From NCBI GenBank assembly GCA_024276075.1, contig JAJRXX010000017.1:1-64000 (forward strand): a stretch of 64,000 bases of DNA, given 5' to 3'. Below the pieces are notes generated by a model. The model ran no database searches and was not told where the DNA came from. It saw only the letters and a list, made by a program, of their open reading frames with translations. Every line of letters begins with the position of its first letter. Position 1 is the first letter of the stretch. The position numbers were made by a program, and so were the translations under genes. The DNA comes from Planctomycetota bacterium (lineage in GTDB: Bacteria; Planctomycetota; Phycisphaerae; Phycisphaerales; Phycisphaeraceae). Shown here one piece after another: positions 33,431 through 42,780 of the stretch.

Positions 33431-35563
33431 TCATTCAATCAACACACCCGCGTAGCCCACGACGCGCGACGTGTCGCCCGTGGCTTGGGCGCTGTTTGTG
33501 TAGTCGACCAGTTCTAGCTTCATTGGGCGCGTTTTGGCCAAGGCTTGCATCACTGTCACGGCTGGGATCATGCCGCACATGCTGATCTGGTGGCTTTCGC
33601 AGGTGTTGTATAGGCTTTGCGGATGACCCGTGAGCATGGCGTCCAGGGCCATCTGATCGAGTCGGCGGTTTTCAGGTTCCGCAGCAAAGTGATTCATGTC
33701 GCTGGAGATCACCAGCAGCGGGGGGGTGTCCAACTCGGCGATGAGGTCGGCCAATCCCCGCGCCATCGTGGCGGTGGATTCATAAGACCCCGCTGCCATG
33801 ACCATGGGCACGACCCGCAGATTGGGTTGTACGCGCTGTAAAAACGGCAGCAAGACCTCGCAACCATGCTCCTGTTGATGGGCGTCGGGTTCGCAGTCGA
33901 GTTGCGGCACCAGTTCGAGCAATCGCTCTATCAGGTCCGTGGCGATTGGCACCGACGAGCCGGGCATATTCCACTGCTCATGGGGCGGCACGCTCCAGGC
34001 AGAGCCAAACGGTGTGTGCTTCGGCCCGATTACGATCACCGTTTCCGGCACCGCCACGCGAGCCAGTGTCTTGCCGATCGTGTCACCGCAGAACGGCCAC
34101 CCCGCGTGAGGCAGCATCACCGCCCGGTAGCCTGACTCGACGCCCGGTTTTCCTCTATTGGCGGATTGCCCCACAGCCAAGTGTCGATCGATCGTCTCGA
34201 CCATCTCCCGTGCATCAGCAGGGTAAAACTGTCCCGCACGCGCCGGCTGACGTGCTAGCACGTTGTTGGGTCGCTCACGCGATTCGAAAGGCATTACGCT
34301 AAACGCGGTCACGTGTCCCGTGCCTCGCTGCTCACCAGCACGCCAGTCCTGCGCCGACACGCGCACCGATCGCAGCGCCTGGCCGACCCGGTCGTAAGCG
34401 GTGGGCCGATCGTCGAGGTTCATGTGCCACTGCCCGTTCCAACTCACCACCACCGCGCCGCCTGATATCAGCCCGTGTCGGCTGGGGTAGTCCGTCGCGG
34501 TTAACCGGATCGGCTCCCAGAGTACACTCAGACGCCGTACGGGTTGGGGATCGGTCATGGGACTGCCGTTGCACCCACGCAGTGACCGAACACAAGCGGT
34601 GGCCAAACCGATCAGGCTCTGATTATGACCCACAGCAGCAGCACTCGAGCCGGACTCGGTTTGAAGTTGTAAGCCCAGGTCCTGGTTGTACACCTTGGTC
34701 AGCGCTTGTCCCAGTTTTCGTTCGATCGGTTGGTCGTGGAGCATCAGGTTGATGGCGTCGAGCAATTGTTGAAGCCGCCGGGCGCCGAGCTGTTGGACGT
34801 CTAACTCGGGTTGGGGTGCTGGGCCTGTGAATAGCTTGGTTTGAAACGTCATTAGTTGTGCCGCGGGATCGCGTCGCCACGTGTCAGGCGGCAGTCCCGC
34901 CTTGGCTGACAGGTGATCGAGAAACGTCTTCGCGTCCCAGCCCTGTTCCGTCGCGACGTGTGGCAGCAGCAAGCCACGACCACGGGGATGGTCAATCACA
35001 AGACCGTGCTTACCCACCTCGATCGCTTCGATCCGGTCCTCGCCCTTGGCCCCCACCATCGCCGGGTTGAACATGACCGAGATATCTATATTCAACAGCG
35101 GCAGTTCATCTTCAGTGATCGACGGAAACCTTGGGTCGCCGGTGGCGGTGTCATGAGCGACCTGCGCCAGCAATGGCCCCAGGGGTTGGAGCGGTTGGCC
35201 CCATCGTCCCCGGCAGGCGCGCAGCAGCGTCGCACGCCGTAGCGTCACAAATATGCCAAACGCCGGCGCCTGATCCAGCGATACCGGCATCGCTTCGGTA
35301 AAGGATTGATTTCGGACCGCAGCCTCGGTGGCTCCCCGTGTATAAGCCAGCATTGTCTCAGCGTGCTCGTCCGTAAAATCGGTTAGCGGCGCCCCAGCGC
35401 GGCGCGAAGCAGAGCGATCGCTGCGCTGGGGTTCAGCGCGATTGTGGTCAGCCGATCCGGTACGATCCTGAGCCTTGGCACCTGTGCCCGCACCGGTGTC
35501 GTCACGGTCAACGTTTGGATTATGCGTCGTGTGGGCCATGGTGTGTGTCGCCCAGCCTTGCAT
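33431..35563 (-). CDS. AmmeMemoRadiSam A-B fusion protein
   Basis: This 710-residue protein joins two families of the AmmeMemoRadiSam system. AMMECR1 (system A) spans about 60-270: FGIFVTLRR, LRACRGRW, IDISVMFNP. The middle (about 275-440) is an extra domain with no motif I recognise, containing MLHDQPIERKLGQ. Memo (system B) spans about 445-710: AGQFYPAD, LPHAGWPFCG, GPKHTPFG, ISSDMNHF and TCESHQISMCG. These keep the His and Cys residues expected at the Memo metal site. The system's reaction is unknown; oxidation of an aromatic or cyclic substrate has been suggested. The radical SAM partner lies upstream, separated by a repeat element. Confidence 0.88.
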   Translation of the reverse strand: MQGWATHTMAHTTHNPNVDRDDTGAGTGAKAQDRTGSADHNRAEPQRSDRSASRRAGAPLTDFTDEHAETMLAYTRGATEAAVRNQSFTEAMPVSLDQAPAFGIFVTLRRATLLRACRGRWGQPLQPLGPLLAQVAHDTATGDPRFPSITEDELPLLNIDISVMFNPAMVGAKGEDRIEAIEVGKHGLVIDHPRGRGLLLPHVATEQGWDAKTFLDHLSAKAGLPPDTWRRDPAAQLMTFQTKLFTGPAPQPELDVQQLGARRLQQLLDAINLMLHDQPIERKLGQALTKVYNQDLGLQLQTESGSSAAAVGHNQSLIGLATACVRSLRGCNGSPMTDPQPVRRLSVLWEPIRLTATDYPSRHGLISGGAVVVSWNGQWHMNLDDRPTAYDRVGQALRSVRVSAQDWRAGEQRGTGHVTAFSVMPFESRERPNNVLARQPARAGQFYPADAREMVETIDRHLAVGQSANRGKPGVESGYRAVMLPHAGWPFCGDTIGKTLARVAVPETVIVIGPKHTPFGSAWSVPPHEQWNMPGSSVPIATDLIERLLELVPQLDCEPDAHQQEHGCEVLLPFLQRVQPNLRVVPMVMAAGSYESTATMARGLADLIAELDTPPLLVISSDMNHFAAEPENRRLDQMALDAMLTGHPQSLYNTCESHQISMCGMIPAVTVMQALAKTRPMKLELVDYTNSAQATGDTSRVVGYAGVLIE

Positions 35564-35570
35564 TGATCAT

Positions 35571-35695
35571 TAAAGCAACGGGCACAATTAATCTCCATTG
35601 ATCGGGTGGCACGGTTTGCTTGCAAGCCGTGAAATACAGATGTCTGTTACACCTACGATCCAATCAAGATGGAGATATTGACGCCAGTTGTTCTA
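35571..35695. repeat. Complete TA-element inside AmmeMemoRadiSam operon
   Basis: A 125-bp copy, TAAAGCAACGGGCACAA to TTGACGCCAGTTGTTCTA, with family A core (one stem base changed: CACGGTTTGC, still pairing by G-T). It lies between the radical SAM gene and the A-B fusion gene, on which both would depend for co-transcription. Confidence 0.85.
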
Positions 35696-35706
35696 GGAAC
35701 ACGAGT

Positions 35707-36807
35707 TTATGATAACGACGCACCGGGCGATTCGATAATCCGCACCGGCTGACGCCGACGCCCCCAGTGGCCCGGCGAGGCTTCGAACACCCCAGGGATT
35801 AATTGCCCGCAACCGGCGCACCAGTTCCCGTTGAGGTTGTATTGTCCCAGTTCGTGCCAATCTCGCTCGATCAGCAGGTGCTCGCAACCGGGGCAGTACG
35901 TGCTTTGGCGTTCTTTGTCGTTCACGTTACCCACGTAGGCGTATCGGATGCCCGCGTCCAGCGCCTGCTGACGCGCGCGGACCAGCGTCTCGTGTGCGGT
36001 GGGGGGGTGGTCGATCATCTTGAAGTCCGGGTGAAACGCGGTGAAGTGCACCGGCACGTCAGGGCCGAGGTTTTCGACGACCCACCCGCACATCCGGTCG
36101 ATCTCATCGGGGCTATCGTTTTCGCTGGGGATGACCAGGTATGTGATCTCGAACCACACACCCGTCTCGTGCTTGAGGTACCGCAGCGTATCGAGCACGG
36201 GCTGCAGGTGCGTCTGAGTCAGCTTGCGATAAAACGTATCGGTAAACGCCTTGAGGTCTACGTTTGCCGCGTCGATCCACTGGTAAAATTCTTCACGTGC
36301 CTCGGGGCTGATGTACCCCGCCGTGACAGCTACGGTCTTGACCCCTTCGCGCCGCGCGGCCTTGGCGATGTCGATCGCGTACTCCGCCCAGATGACCGGA
36401 TCGTTGTAGGTAAACGCCACGCTCCGGCAGCCGCTGTGCTTCGCCGCCTCGATGATCGCCTCTGGGCCAGCCTGTGCGCCTAGCCGGTCCATCTCTCGGC
36501 TCTTGGAGATATCCCAGTTCTGGCAAAACTTGCAGCCCAGGTTGCACCCCGCCGTCCCGAAGCTCAGCACCGGCGTGCCCGGCAGGAAGTGGTTTAGCGG
36601 TTTCTTTTCGATCGGGTCGATGCAGAACCCCGAGCTGCGACCGTACGTGGTCAGCACGAGTTGGTCGCCCACGTTCGCACGCACAAAGCAGAATCCCCGC
36701 TGCCCCTGGGGGATGTGACACTCGCGTGGGCACAGCGTGCACACCACCTTCCCGTTTTCACGGTGCCACCATCTAGCCGACGCGGATGTCGTGGGGTCGA
36801 TTTCCAT
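35707..36807 (-). CDS. amrS: AmmeMemoRadiSam radical SAM enzyme
   Basis: This 366-residue enzyme has the radical SAM 4Fe-4S motif C88-NLG-C92-KF-C95. Early cysteines are at VVCTLCPREC (23-30) and GFC (40). A C-terminal zinc-ribbon-like module carries CPGCEH and WCAGCG. This matches the PflA-like AmmeMemoRadiSam radical SAM family. It reductively cleaves SAM to a 5'-deoxyadenosyl radical for an unknown chemical step shared with systems A and B. A TA-element remnant (36827) lies 20 bases upstream of its ATG. No Shine-Dalgarno is obvious. It is first in the locus. Confidence 0.92.
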   Translation of the reverse strand: MEIDPTTSASARWWHRENGKVVCTLCPRECHIPQGQRGFCFVRANVGDQLVLTTYGRSSGFCIDPIEKKPLNHFLPGTPVLSFGTAGCNLGCKFCQNWDISKSREMDRLGAQAGPEAIIEAAKHSGCRSVAFTYNDPVIWAEYAIDIAKAARREGVKTVAVTAGYISPEAREEFYQWIDAANVDLKAFTDTFYRKLTQTHLQPVLDTLRYLKHETGVWFEITYLVIPSENDSPDEIDRMCGWVVENLGPDVPVHFTAFHPDFKMIDHPPTAHETLVRARQQALDAGIRYAYVGNVNDKERQSTYCPGCEHLLIERDWHELGQYNLNGNWCAGCGQLIPGVFEASPGHWGRRRQPVRIIESPGASLS

Positions 36808-36826
36808 GCGGTTACAGAGCTTAGTC

Positions 36827-36882
36827 TAGAGCGTATTTTAGTGTAACGGTTCGAGACGAGCCGCGACCGTGAGGGAGCGGCC
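36827..36882. repeat. Left half of a TA-element
   Basis: TAGAGCGTATTTTAGTGTAACGGT and the core ACGAGCCGCGACCGTGAGGG are present, but no right arm follows. It lies upstream of the radical SAM gene, in its probable promoter region. Sequence between it and 37038 shows no gene. Confidence 0.65.
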
Positions 36883-37037
36883 CCTGCGATGTGGGCAAAT
36901 GCTCAAACGAAAAATAGAATGTACGCATCACGCAAATAGAAAAGGCGTAGCCGCTCCGGGGACAGCAAAGCTTGTCGTCAGACCGACCGTCTAGTTGGAT
37001 CACTTTACGGTTTTGCGGGTTGGCTTGGCAGAGACGT

Positions 37038-37139
37038 AGACGCATTCAGATTAATTCGTACTGCCGCAACGAGCCGCGACTGTGAAGGAGCGGACCTCTT
37101 CTTGAATGGCAATACGTACAAATTTATCTGAATGCGTAT
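37038..37139. repeat. TA-element variant (CGCATTCAGATTA arms)
   Basis: The ends are CGCATTCAGATTAATTCGTAC and GTACAAATTTATCTGAATGCG around the GAGCCGCG core. The arms resemble those of 12923-13025. Confidence 0.7.
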
Positions 37140-37181
37140 TAGACTCAGCCGACAGCCATAGAGCTTGGAACAGGGACCGTG

Positions 37182-38132
37182 CTATCGGTCGATCCGGATG
37201 TGGCGTTTCTGAACTACGTTTGGCTGATTCGGGTTGTTGGTGCCATCGGGCATGGCCTTGGTCTCGGTGTGCCCGTCGGGAAACAAGAAGTTCGCAGCCG
37301 TATTGTTCTTCTGCCGCCACCGGATATTGGCTTGAACGGTTGTTCCTGATACATAGTTCGCTTCATCGCTGAGGCCGGCATTGATTGGGAAGATGAGGTC
37401 GCCCAGAGGGTCCGTAGGGTCATAGAACGGAACAAAACCAGCGGAAAACGGGTTTAAAGAATCGCTATCCATGCGAAATGCAGTGGCATAAGTATCCCAC
37501 GTGGAGTTACCGGTGTCCTGCCTCTGGAGGCCGTCCATGGCCAAGACGACTTCGCGCGGCCGACGGAACCGGCTTAGCCGGTACTGGGTGATGTTCTTGG
37601 CATATTGTTCAGGTAGGGTGCTACCCGTAAATGATGATCCTGGAACACCATTGCGGGATGCTGTGGCGTCATCCACGAGGTCCTTAGTAGGCAGCAGTAG
37701 CGGGTGGCCAGCATAGTGGTGTATCCCCTGATTGGGATCGAGGGCGTTCGGGTCGCGGAAAATCGGCAGCATCTGATTGTTGGCTGGCCCGTTCAACAAG
37801 TCATCGTAGTTGTCGCCCGTCCCAGCAAGGTAGTGGTTGAGCTGGACCATCCAGTCGGTTTCGATGCCGTCAATAGCCACACTGCTGGTATAGGGCGTCC
37901 CGTCCCAGTACCCGTACGGCAGCGTGCCATAATTGTCTATGGCAAAGAGGTGGACCGTCTGGCCAATTTCGCTGAGGTTGGCAAGCCCCTGCAATGTCCG
38001 CGCGTGGTCGCGCCCACGGTTCATCGCCGGCAGCAGCAGCGCCAGCACTGCGGTGGTGATCGCCACGACCACCACCGTTTCGGTGATGGTGAATCCTCTT
38101 GCTCTGTTTCGGCATCCTTGATTGTGCGTCAT
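37182..38132 (-). CDS. Prepilin-like protein with FPDG motif
   Basis: This 316-residue protein has a type IV prepilin/pseudopilin N-terminus: a basic leader, then GFTITETVVVVAITTAVLAL (residues 13-32) with the cleavage site before Phe and Glu at position 5 of the mature helix. The body is a globular domain of the Phycisphaerae/Planctomycetes type, ending with FLFPDGHTETK, a form of the H-x9-DG motif. It is probably exported by a type II-like system and inserted in or anchored to the envelope. No pilus machinery genes are close by. Confidence 0.85.
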   Translation of the reverse strand: MTHNQGCRNRARGFTITETVVVVAITTAVLALLLPAMNRGRDHARTLQGLANLSEIGQTVHLFAIDNYGTLPYGYWDGTPYTSSVAIDGIETDWMVQLNHYLAGTGDNYDDLLNGPANNQMLPIFRDPNALDPNQGIHHYAGHPLLLPTKDLVDDATASRNGVPGSSFTGSTLPEQYAKNITQYRLSRFRRPREVVLAMDGLQRQDTGNSTWDTYATAFRMDSDSLNPFSAGFVPFYDPTDPLGDLIFPINAGLSDEANYVSGTTVQANIRWRQKNNTAANFLFPDGHTETKAMPDGTNNPNQPNVVQKRHIRIDR

Positions 38133-38740
38133 GGGTTACCCCCTTCGCAACGATTGCCCTATTTGGGTTACGAGATGCTTTGCACTTTATTTTATCGGTC
38201 AAATCGAATTGATAATCAAACCACCGATCAGCGGTTTACCGTATCCCCTGTTTCTGACGTGAGCATACCTGCTGTCCCCATGCTTTCGCCTGATCTCACA
38301 ATTGACAAAACCGATACACATACTCATTTGTACCAAGTATACACTATTAACAGGGATTATAACCATCACACAACAAAAAATTCAAGACATTTCACTTTAA
38401 ATTTGGAAATTTGATGGAATTATTTTGGGCGTAGTGGCGACTTTACAGCCAAAAATTGGATTAAAATACAGGCGAAATGCCGTTAAGATGAGCCGTTTTA
38501 GATAGTTACAGGATTGAGTGGCCCGATTGTCTCAATTATTCACTTTAGAATCTTTCTGGTCACACTCTGACTGTGGCGGGTGAGTTCCCTGCTAGCAGCG
38601 TTCGGGGCCTTGCCTTGTCGTCTCGGTGGCCACAGATTACGATGTCTCGCTTTTTATTTTTTCCCTCCAGCCGCGCCGGACCAAATCGGTGGGTGCTACC
38701 AATGAACGGTGTAGCGCGGAACAGACAACGGAGCTGTTAA
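38133..38740. other. Gene-free AT-rich stretch
   Basis: No coding frame or known RNA is supported in these 608 bases. They separate divergent genes and probably hold both promoters. Confidence 0.4.
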
Positions 38741-39499
38741 GTGCCCAAGAAGAAAAAAACAATCACGAAGAAGGCCAAGCGCGTCGGCGCCAAGACCAAA
38801 AAGACCGTCAGCAAGTCCAAAACTAAGAAAACGACGAAGGCCAAGAAAACGAACAAAAAAACGAAGAAGACCAGCAGCGCCACGCGCCAGGCTGCGCGCA
38901 AAACCAAGACGTCCACGCGCAAGCCCGCCAAGGCCAGCACAAAAAAGAAGACGGTCAAGAAGAAGACGGGCAAGAAAAAGACCGCCGCAGCAACAACCAC
39001 GCGCCAAGTCAAAGTCAAGAAACTCAAAAAGGCGCCGTCGCGGCGGTTCGTCAAGCGCACTGTCGCGGTTCCCGAGCCGGAGAAGCCGTCGCTGACCATC
39101 GGGCAGCTCCGCAAGGTGAAGACCGATTTGTCCAAGCGGGACCTGGCGCAGTTCAGGCAATTGCTATTAGAAAAGCGTAAAGAGATTCTCGGTGACGTGG
39201 AGGCGATGGAGACCGACGCTCGTGGCAAAAACGCAGGCGGCAACCTCTCGAACATGCCCGTACACATGGCCGACGTGGGTTCGGACAACTACGAGCAGGA
39301 GTTCACCCTCGGGCTGGTGGAATCGGAGCGACGCCTGGTACGCGAGATCGACGAGGCGCTTCAGCGGATCGAAGACAAAATCTACGGCGTGTGTCTGGAG
39401 CGGGGCGTCCCCATCGCCCGCCCGCGGCTAGAGGCCAAGCCCTGGGCCAAGTACTGCATCGAAGTCGCACGCGAGCGCGAGCGGCAAGGGCTGTCTTAA
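38741..39499 (+). CDS. Lys-rich DksA/TraR-like protein
   Basis: This 252-residue protein has an H1-like N-terminal half (1-110: runs of KKT, KAK, SAT repeats) joined to a DksA/TraR-type C-terminal half (about 125-252). The coiled-coil helices and the DxxD-like region (MADVGSDNYEQEF) match the family. In the zinc-finger part, only two of four cysteines remain (YGVCLERG...YCIEVA), so zinc is probably not bound. It starts with GTG 38741 and has GGAG upstream. The Lys-rich part may bind DNA. It is 130 bases upstream of lspA on the same strand, an arrangement often seen for dksA-like genes in this phylum. Confidence 0.8.
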   Translation: MPKKKKTITKKAKRVGAKTKKTVSKSKTKKTTKAKKTNKKTKKTSSATRQAARKTKTSTRKPAKASTKKKTVKKKTGKKKTAAATTTRQVKVKKLKKAPSRRFVKRTVAVPEPEKPSLTIGQLRKVKTDLSKRDLAQFRQLLLEKRKEILGDVEAMETDARGKNAGGNLSNMPVHMADVGSDNYEQEFTLGLVESERRLVREIDEALQRIEDKIYGVCLERGVPIARPRLEAKPWAKYCIEVARERERQGLS

Positions 39500-39629
39500 A
39501 TCGGCGGGGCTGATCAGCAACCGTAATCGTCGTGGTACAAACCTCGTCGTCCCGTCGGCTAGCCAATGCGTCGCGGGTATCGCTGGCGTGGTGCCTTGGG
39601 TCGGTTGAGCCATCTTTTTTAATTGCCGG

Positions 39630-40277
39630 TTGACTCTCATGACCCCAGACAGCCCTCCAACACCAGCCGCTCACGAGGTCGCCCAGCCGTCGCGGACTTC
39701 CCAGGACATCGTTCCCCGTGCCTACCGCCACGCGCCTTCCGTGGCGCTGTTCCTCGCGACACTGGTTGCCACGCTGACGGCTGACCTCGTGGTTAAGGAC
39801 CTAGCCTTCGAGCACGTCGCCGGTAGCCCGGTGGTGCTATCACGTGAAACAGCCGACGACCCGCGCGTCATCCCATACCACCAGCCGATCGTATTGGTCC
39901 CGCACGTCTTGAGCATGCGGCTGACGACAAACACCGGTGCCGTGTTCGGCCTGGGCAAGGGTGCTCAGTGGGTCTTTATAATCGTCAGCGTCCTGGCGGT
40001 GTTCGTCATTGGTCGTGTGTTCTGTCAGAGTCGGGCCGGGGCGTGGCCGTTGCACCTGTCACTGGGTCTGATCCTCGCCGGCGCGCTGGGAAACCTCTAC
40101 GACCGCGTGCTGTTTAGTGCGGTGCGCGATATGTTTTGGCTGTTCCCTTCGACCGGTCTGTGGCCGTGGATATTCAACGCCGCCGACGCTGCACTGATGG
40201 TGGGCGTGGCTGTGTTGTTGGTGGTCATTTGGCTTGGCGACAAGCGCTCACCAGACGATCAAACAACCCCTGATTAA
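39630..40277 (+). CDS. lspA: Prolipoprotein signal peptidase
   Basis: This 215-residue inner-membrane aspartic protease removes signal peptides from lipoproteins after diacylglyceryl transfer. It has four membrane helices. Signature segments are NTGAVFGL (near 108), GALGNLYDRV (near 155), VRDMF and the catalytic FNAADAALMVG (near 185). An N-terminal extension of about 35 polar residues precedes the first helix. The gene overlaps the converging GATase gene by 53 bases. The start could also be ATG 39639. Confidence 0.93.
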   Translation: MTLMTPDSPPTPAAHEVAQPSRTSQDIVPRAYRHAPSVALFLATLVATLTADLVVKDLAFEHVAGSPVVLSRETADDPRVIPYHQPIVLVPHVLSMRLTTNTGAVFGLGKGAQWVFIIVSVLAVFVIGRVFCQSRAGAWPLHLSLGLILAGALGNLYDRVLFSAVRDMFWLFPSTGLWPWIFNAADAALMVGVAVLLVVIWLGDKRSPDDQTTPD

Positions 40278-41151
40278 GCGGCCCAGCCCCGCCTCGCTCC
40301 GGGTGCCACTGCACACCCACGTAAAACCGCCGTTCCGGGTCATCGACCGCTTCGACCACGCCGTCCGGCGCGGTTGCGACGACACGCATCCGACCCGCTT
40401 GCGCGCCCCGTGACGTTTTTGGGTCGGGGCCAGCCGTGCCGTCCCCGCATGCGACCGCTTGGTGGTGCCACGAGACGACCGCCGCTTCTTCATTTAATAG
40501 AGCGTTTTCTGATTTCGCATGCGAAATTCTCAGCGAGCCGCGCGCGTCAGCAAGCGGTTTTTTGGCTCTAATTTTGGTCCGCTCCCTGACGGTCGCGGCT
40601 CGTAGCGAAGTCCTGTCAACCTTACACTCATTCAAAAAACGCTCTAGCGTCAAGCCCGTCAACACCGAGTCCGCCGTGAGGATCGTCACCGCGTGGCGGT
40701 TGTCGTTGAGATGCAAATCAGCATCGCCCAGCACGTCGGGCAGGTGCTGGTGCAGTGTCGCGCCGCTGTGCAGGGCCATCATCTGCATGCCCAGGCAAAT
40801 CCCCAGCACGGGTTTATCGGGTTGACGGTCCAGTTCAGCCAGCAGCGCCAGTTCAAACGCCTGCCGCGTCGCGTCGATCCGCTTAGCACTCTTGTGCGTG
40901 GGGTAACCAAACGCCTCGGTCGCCGGGTCGCCGCCGCCCGTGAGCACGACGCCGTCGCACAGCCGCACGAACTGGGCCGCCATCCCCGGCTCGTGTGGTA
41001 GCAGCACCGGTACGCCACCGGCCTCGGCCACGCAGCGGCTGTACGCGGTGGCGACTTCGTACTTGCCGCTTGACGCCGTATTCTCACGGTGGTCCACGCT
41101 GATGCCGATGACAGGGCGGGGTGAGTCAAATTTATTGAGTTGTGCATTCAT
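40225..41151 (-). CDS. Class I GATase hydrolase with in-frame repeat insertion
   Basis: This 308-residue protein belongs to peptidase C26 (gamma-glutamyl-GABA hydrolase, PuuD-like), which hydrolyses gamma-glutamyl amides in the cytoplasm. The catalytic Cys is in GICLGMQMM (near 118) and the His-Glu pair in QWHPERG (near 283). Residues about 169-218 are coded by a TA-element (40498-40646), inserted just before EEAAVVSWHHQAV. Removing 147 bases (49 codons) would restore GLTLLNEEAAVVSWHHQAV, close to the family consensus. The inserted peptide is polar and might sit as a loop, so the enzyme could remain active. The C-terminus overlaps lspA. Confidence 0.85.
   Translation of the reverse strand: MNAQLNKFDSPRPVIGISVDHRENTASSGKYEVATAYSRCVAEAGGVPVLLPHEPGMAAQFVRLCDGVVLTGGGDPATEAFGYPTHKSAKRIDATRQAFELALLAELDRQPDKPVLGICLGMQMMALHSGATLHQHLPDVLGDADLHLNDNRHAVTILTADSVLTGLTLERFLNECKVDRTSLRAATVRERTKIRAKKPLADARGSLRISHAKSENALLNEEAAVVSWHHQAVACGDGTAGPDPKTSRGAQAGRMRVVATAPDGVVEAVDDPERRFYVGVQWHPERGGAGPLNQGLFDRLVSACRQAK
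40498..40646. repeat. TA-element inserted in GATase gene
   Basis: A 149-bp element, TAGAGCGTTTTCTGA to TTCAAAAAACGCTCTA. Its core has two GAGCCGCG-type hairpin halves in opposite directions (CGAGCCGCGCGCGTCAGCAA at 40533 on, and the reversed GGTCGCGGCTCG near 40591). Its length minus one TA is 147, divisible by three, and the frame has no stop. Confidence 0.88.
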
Positions 41152-41233
41152 GGCAGTTCGAGCCTGATAATATATGCTCGATCGCTAACATGAACCCGAA
41201 CCCCGCAGCAGGGTAGATATAACAGAGCAAACC

Positions 41234-42763
41234 ATGGACCCGGCTTATCAACAGTGCATCGACCCCGACTGCCTCGCTACCTTTAGCGTCGACGAGGTGC
41301 ACGTCTCCTGCCCCGCCTGCGCCAAAGCCGGCAAGCAATCACTGCTCGACGTCCTCTACGACTGGAACCGCGCCGTCGTGCCCAAGTCGCTCACCGCCTT
41401 CGAGCACCGCTGGATGACCAAGGGCGAGCACGGCACGGGCGCACTGGACTTCTCAGGTGTCTGGCGATTCCGCGAGCTGCTGCCGTTCTACCGCGGCGAG
41501 ACCGACATCGTCACCATTGGCGAGGGCCGGACCAATCTCCAGGACGCGCGATTACTCGCACCGCACATCGGCCTCAAGCCCGGCAACCTATTCCTCCAAT
41601 ACGAAGGGCTCAACCCCTCCGGCTCGTTTAAGGACAACGGCATGGCCGCCGCGTTTACTCACGCCAAGATGGTCGGTGCCCGCCGCGTCGCTTGTGCGTC
41701 GACGGGCAACACGTCAGCCAGCCTCGCCATGTTCGCATCACTGGCCGCCGACGCCGATCAGCCCGCCAGCACCATGACAGGCATCGTCTTCATCGGCTCG
41801 GGCAAGATCGCCTACGGCAAGCTCAGCCAAGCCCTCGATTACGGCGCCCGCACACTCCAGGTCCAGGGCGACTTCGACGCCTGCCTCCGCCGCGTGCGCC
41901 AAGTCGTCGTCGACCGCCCCGAGCTTGGCATCTACCTCATGAACAGCGTCAACCCCTTCCGCCTCGAAGGGCAGAAGACCATCATGTACCGCGTCCTCGA
42001 AGCCCTCGACTGGAACATCCCCGATTGGATCGTCGTCCCGGGCGGGAATCTGGGTAATTGCTCCGCCTTCGGCAAAGCCTTCGCCGAGCTGCACGAGCTG
42101 GGCCTAATCAAGCGCATCCCACGTCTGGCCGTCGTCAACGCCACCGGCGCCAACACCCTCTACCAGCTCCACACCGAGCAAGGCCTACGCTGGAATGACG
42201 GGCGCTACGACCTTGAAAAGGTCAAAGACTATTACCGCCAAATGGACCAGGATCACACCCACGCCCACACCGTCGCCAGCGCCATCGAGATCGGCCGACC
42301 CGTGAACCTGCCCAAAGCTCTGCGTGCACTCGACACCACCGACGGCATCGTCTGTCAGGTCGACGACGAGACCATCTTGGAGCACAAAGCCATGGTCGGC
42401 GTCTACGGCTTCGGCTGCGAGCCCGCCAGCGGTGCCAGCGTCGCCGGTGCCCATCAACTCATCGAGCGGGGCATCATCAGCCGCGACGACCGCGTCGTGT
42501 GCATCCTCACCGGCCACCAGCTAAAGGACCCCGACGCCACCGTCAAGTACCACACCGGCATCGACGTCAAAGCTGTGCAGGACCAAGCCCCCCGCGCCAC
42601 GCCCCTCGGCAAGCGAGCCAATCAACCTATTCCCGTCCCCGACGATTTGGACGCCATCATCGCCGCCATAGGCGTCGAAGCCGATGCAGCCGCCGCACCA
42701 CCCGACCCAACCGTAGGCGGCAAGCACGACCCGCTACGACACCTGCCGGTCAGTGAGTATTGA
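41234..42763 (+). CDS. thrC: Threonine synthase
   Basis: This 509-residue PLP enzyme converts O-phosphohomoserine to threonine. An N-terminal zinc-ribbon pair (C8, C13, C26, C29) precedes the type II PLP fold. The PLP-binding Lys is in [10 protein letters not shown] (near 133), and the phosphate loop is [14 protein letters not shown] (near 273). [16 protein letters not shown] and the C-terminal [13 protein letters not shown] are conserved. It is longer than short-form ThrC by a C-terminal tail of 60 residues rich in Ala/Pro/Asp. It is divergent from the GATase gene across 82 bases. Confidence 0.94.
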   Translation: MDPAYQQCIDPDCLATFSVDEVHVSCPACAKAGKQSLLDVLYDWNRAVVPKSLTAFEHRWMTKGEHGTGALDFSGVWRFRELLPFYRGETDIVTIGEGRTNLQDARLLAPHIGLKPGNLFLQYEGLNPSGSFKDNGMAAAFTHAKMVGARRVACASTGNTSASLAMFASLAADADQPASTMTGIVFIGSGKIAYGKLSQALDYGARTLQVQGDFDACLRRVRQVVVDRPELGIYLMNSVNPFRLEGQKTIMYRVLEALDWNIPDWIVVPGGNLGNCSAFGKAFAELHELGLIKRIPRLAVVNATGANTLYQLHTEQGLRWNDGRYDLEKVKDYYRQMDQDHTHAHTVASAIEIGRPVNLPKALRALDTTDGIVCQVDDETILEHKAMVGVYGFGCEPASGASVAGAHQLIERGIISRDDRVVCILTGHQLKDPDATVKYHTGIDVKAVQDQAPRATPLGKRANQPIPVPDDLDAIIAAIGVEADAAAAPPDPTVGGKHDPLRHLPVSEY

Positions 42764-42780
42764 AAGTCGCCATCATCTAG

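Noticed and set aside
35383-35625. Minus-strand frame beginning in a REP hairpin (MQASRATR...)
   Set aside because: Starts of this kind recur at every family A hairpin. They come from the repeat and not from a gene.
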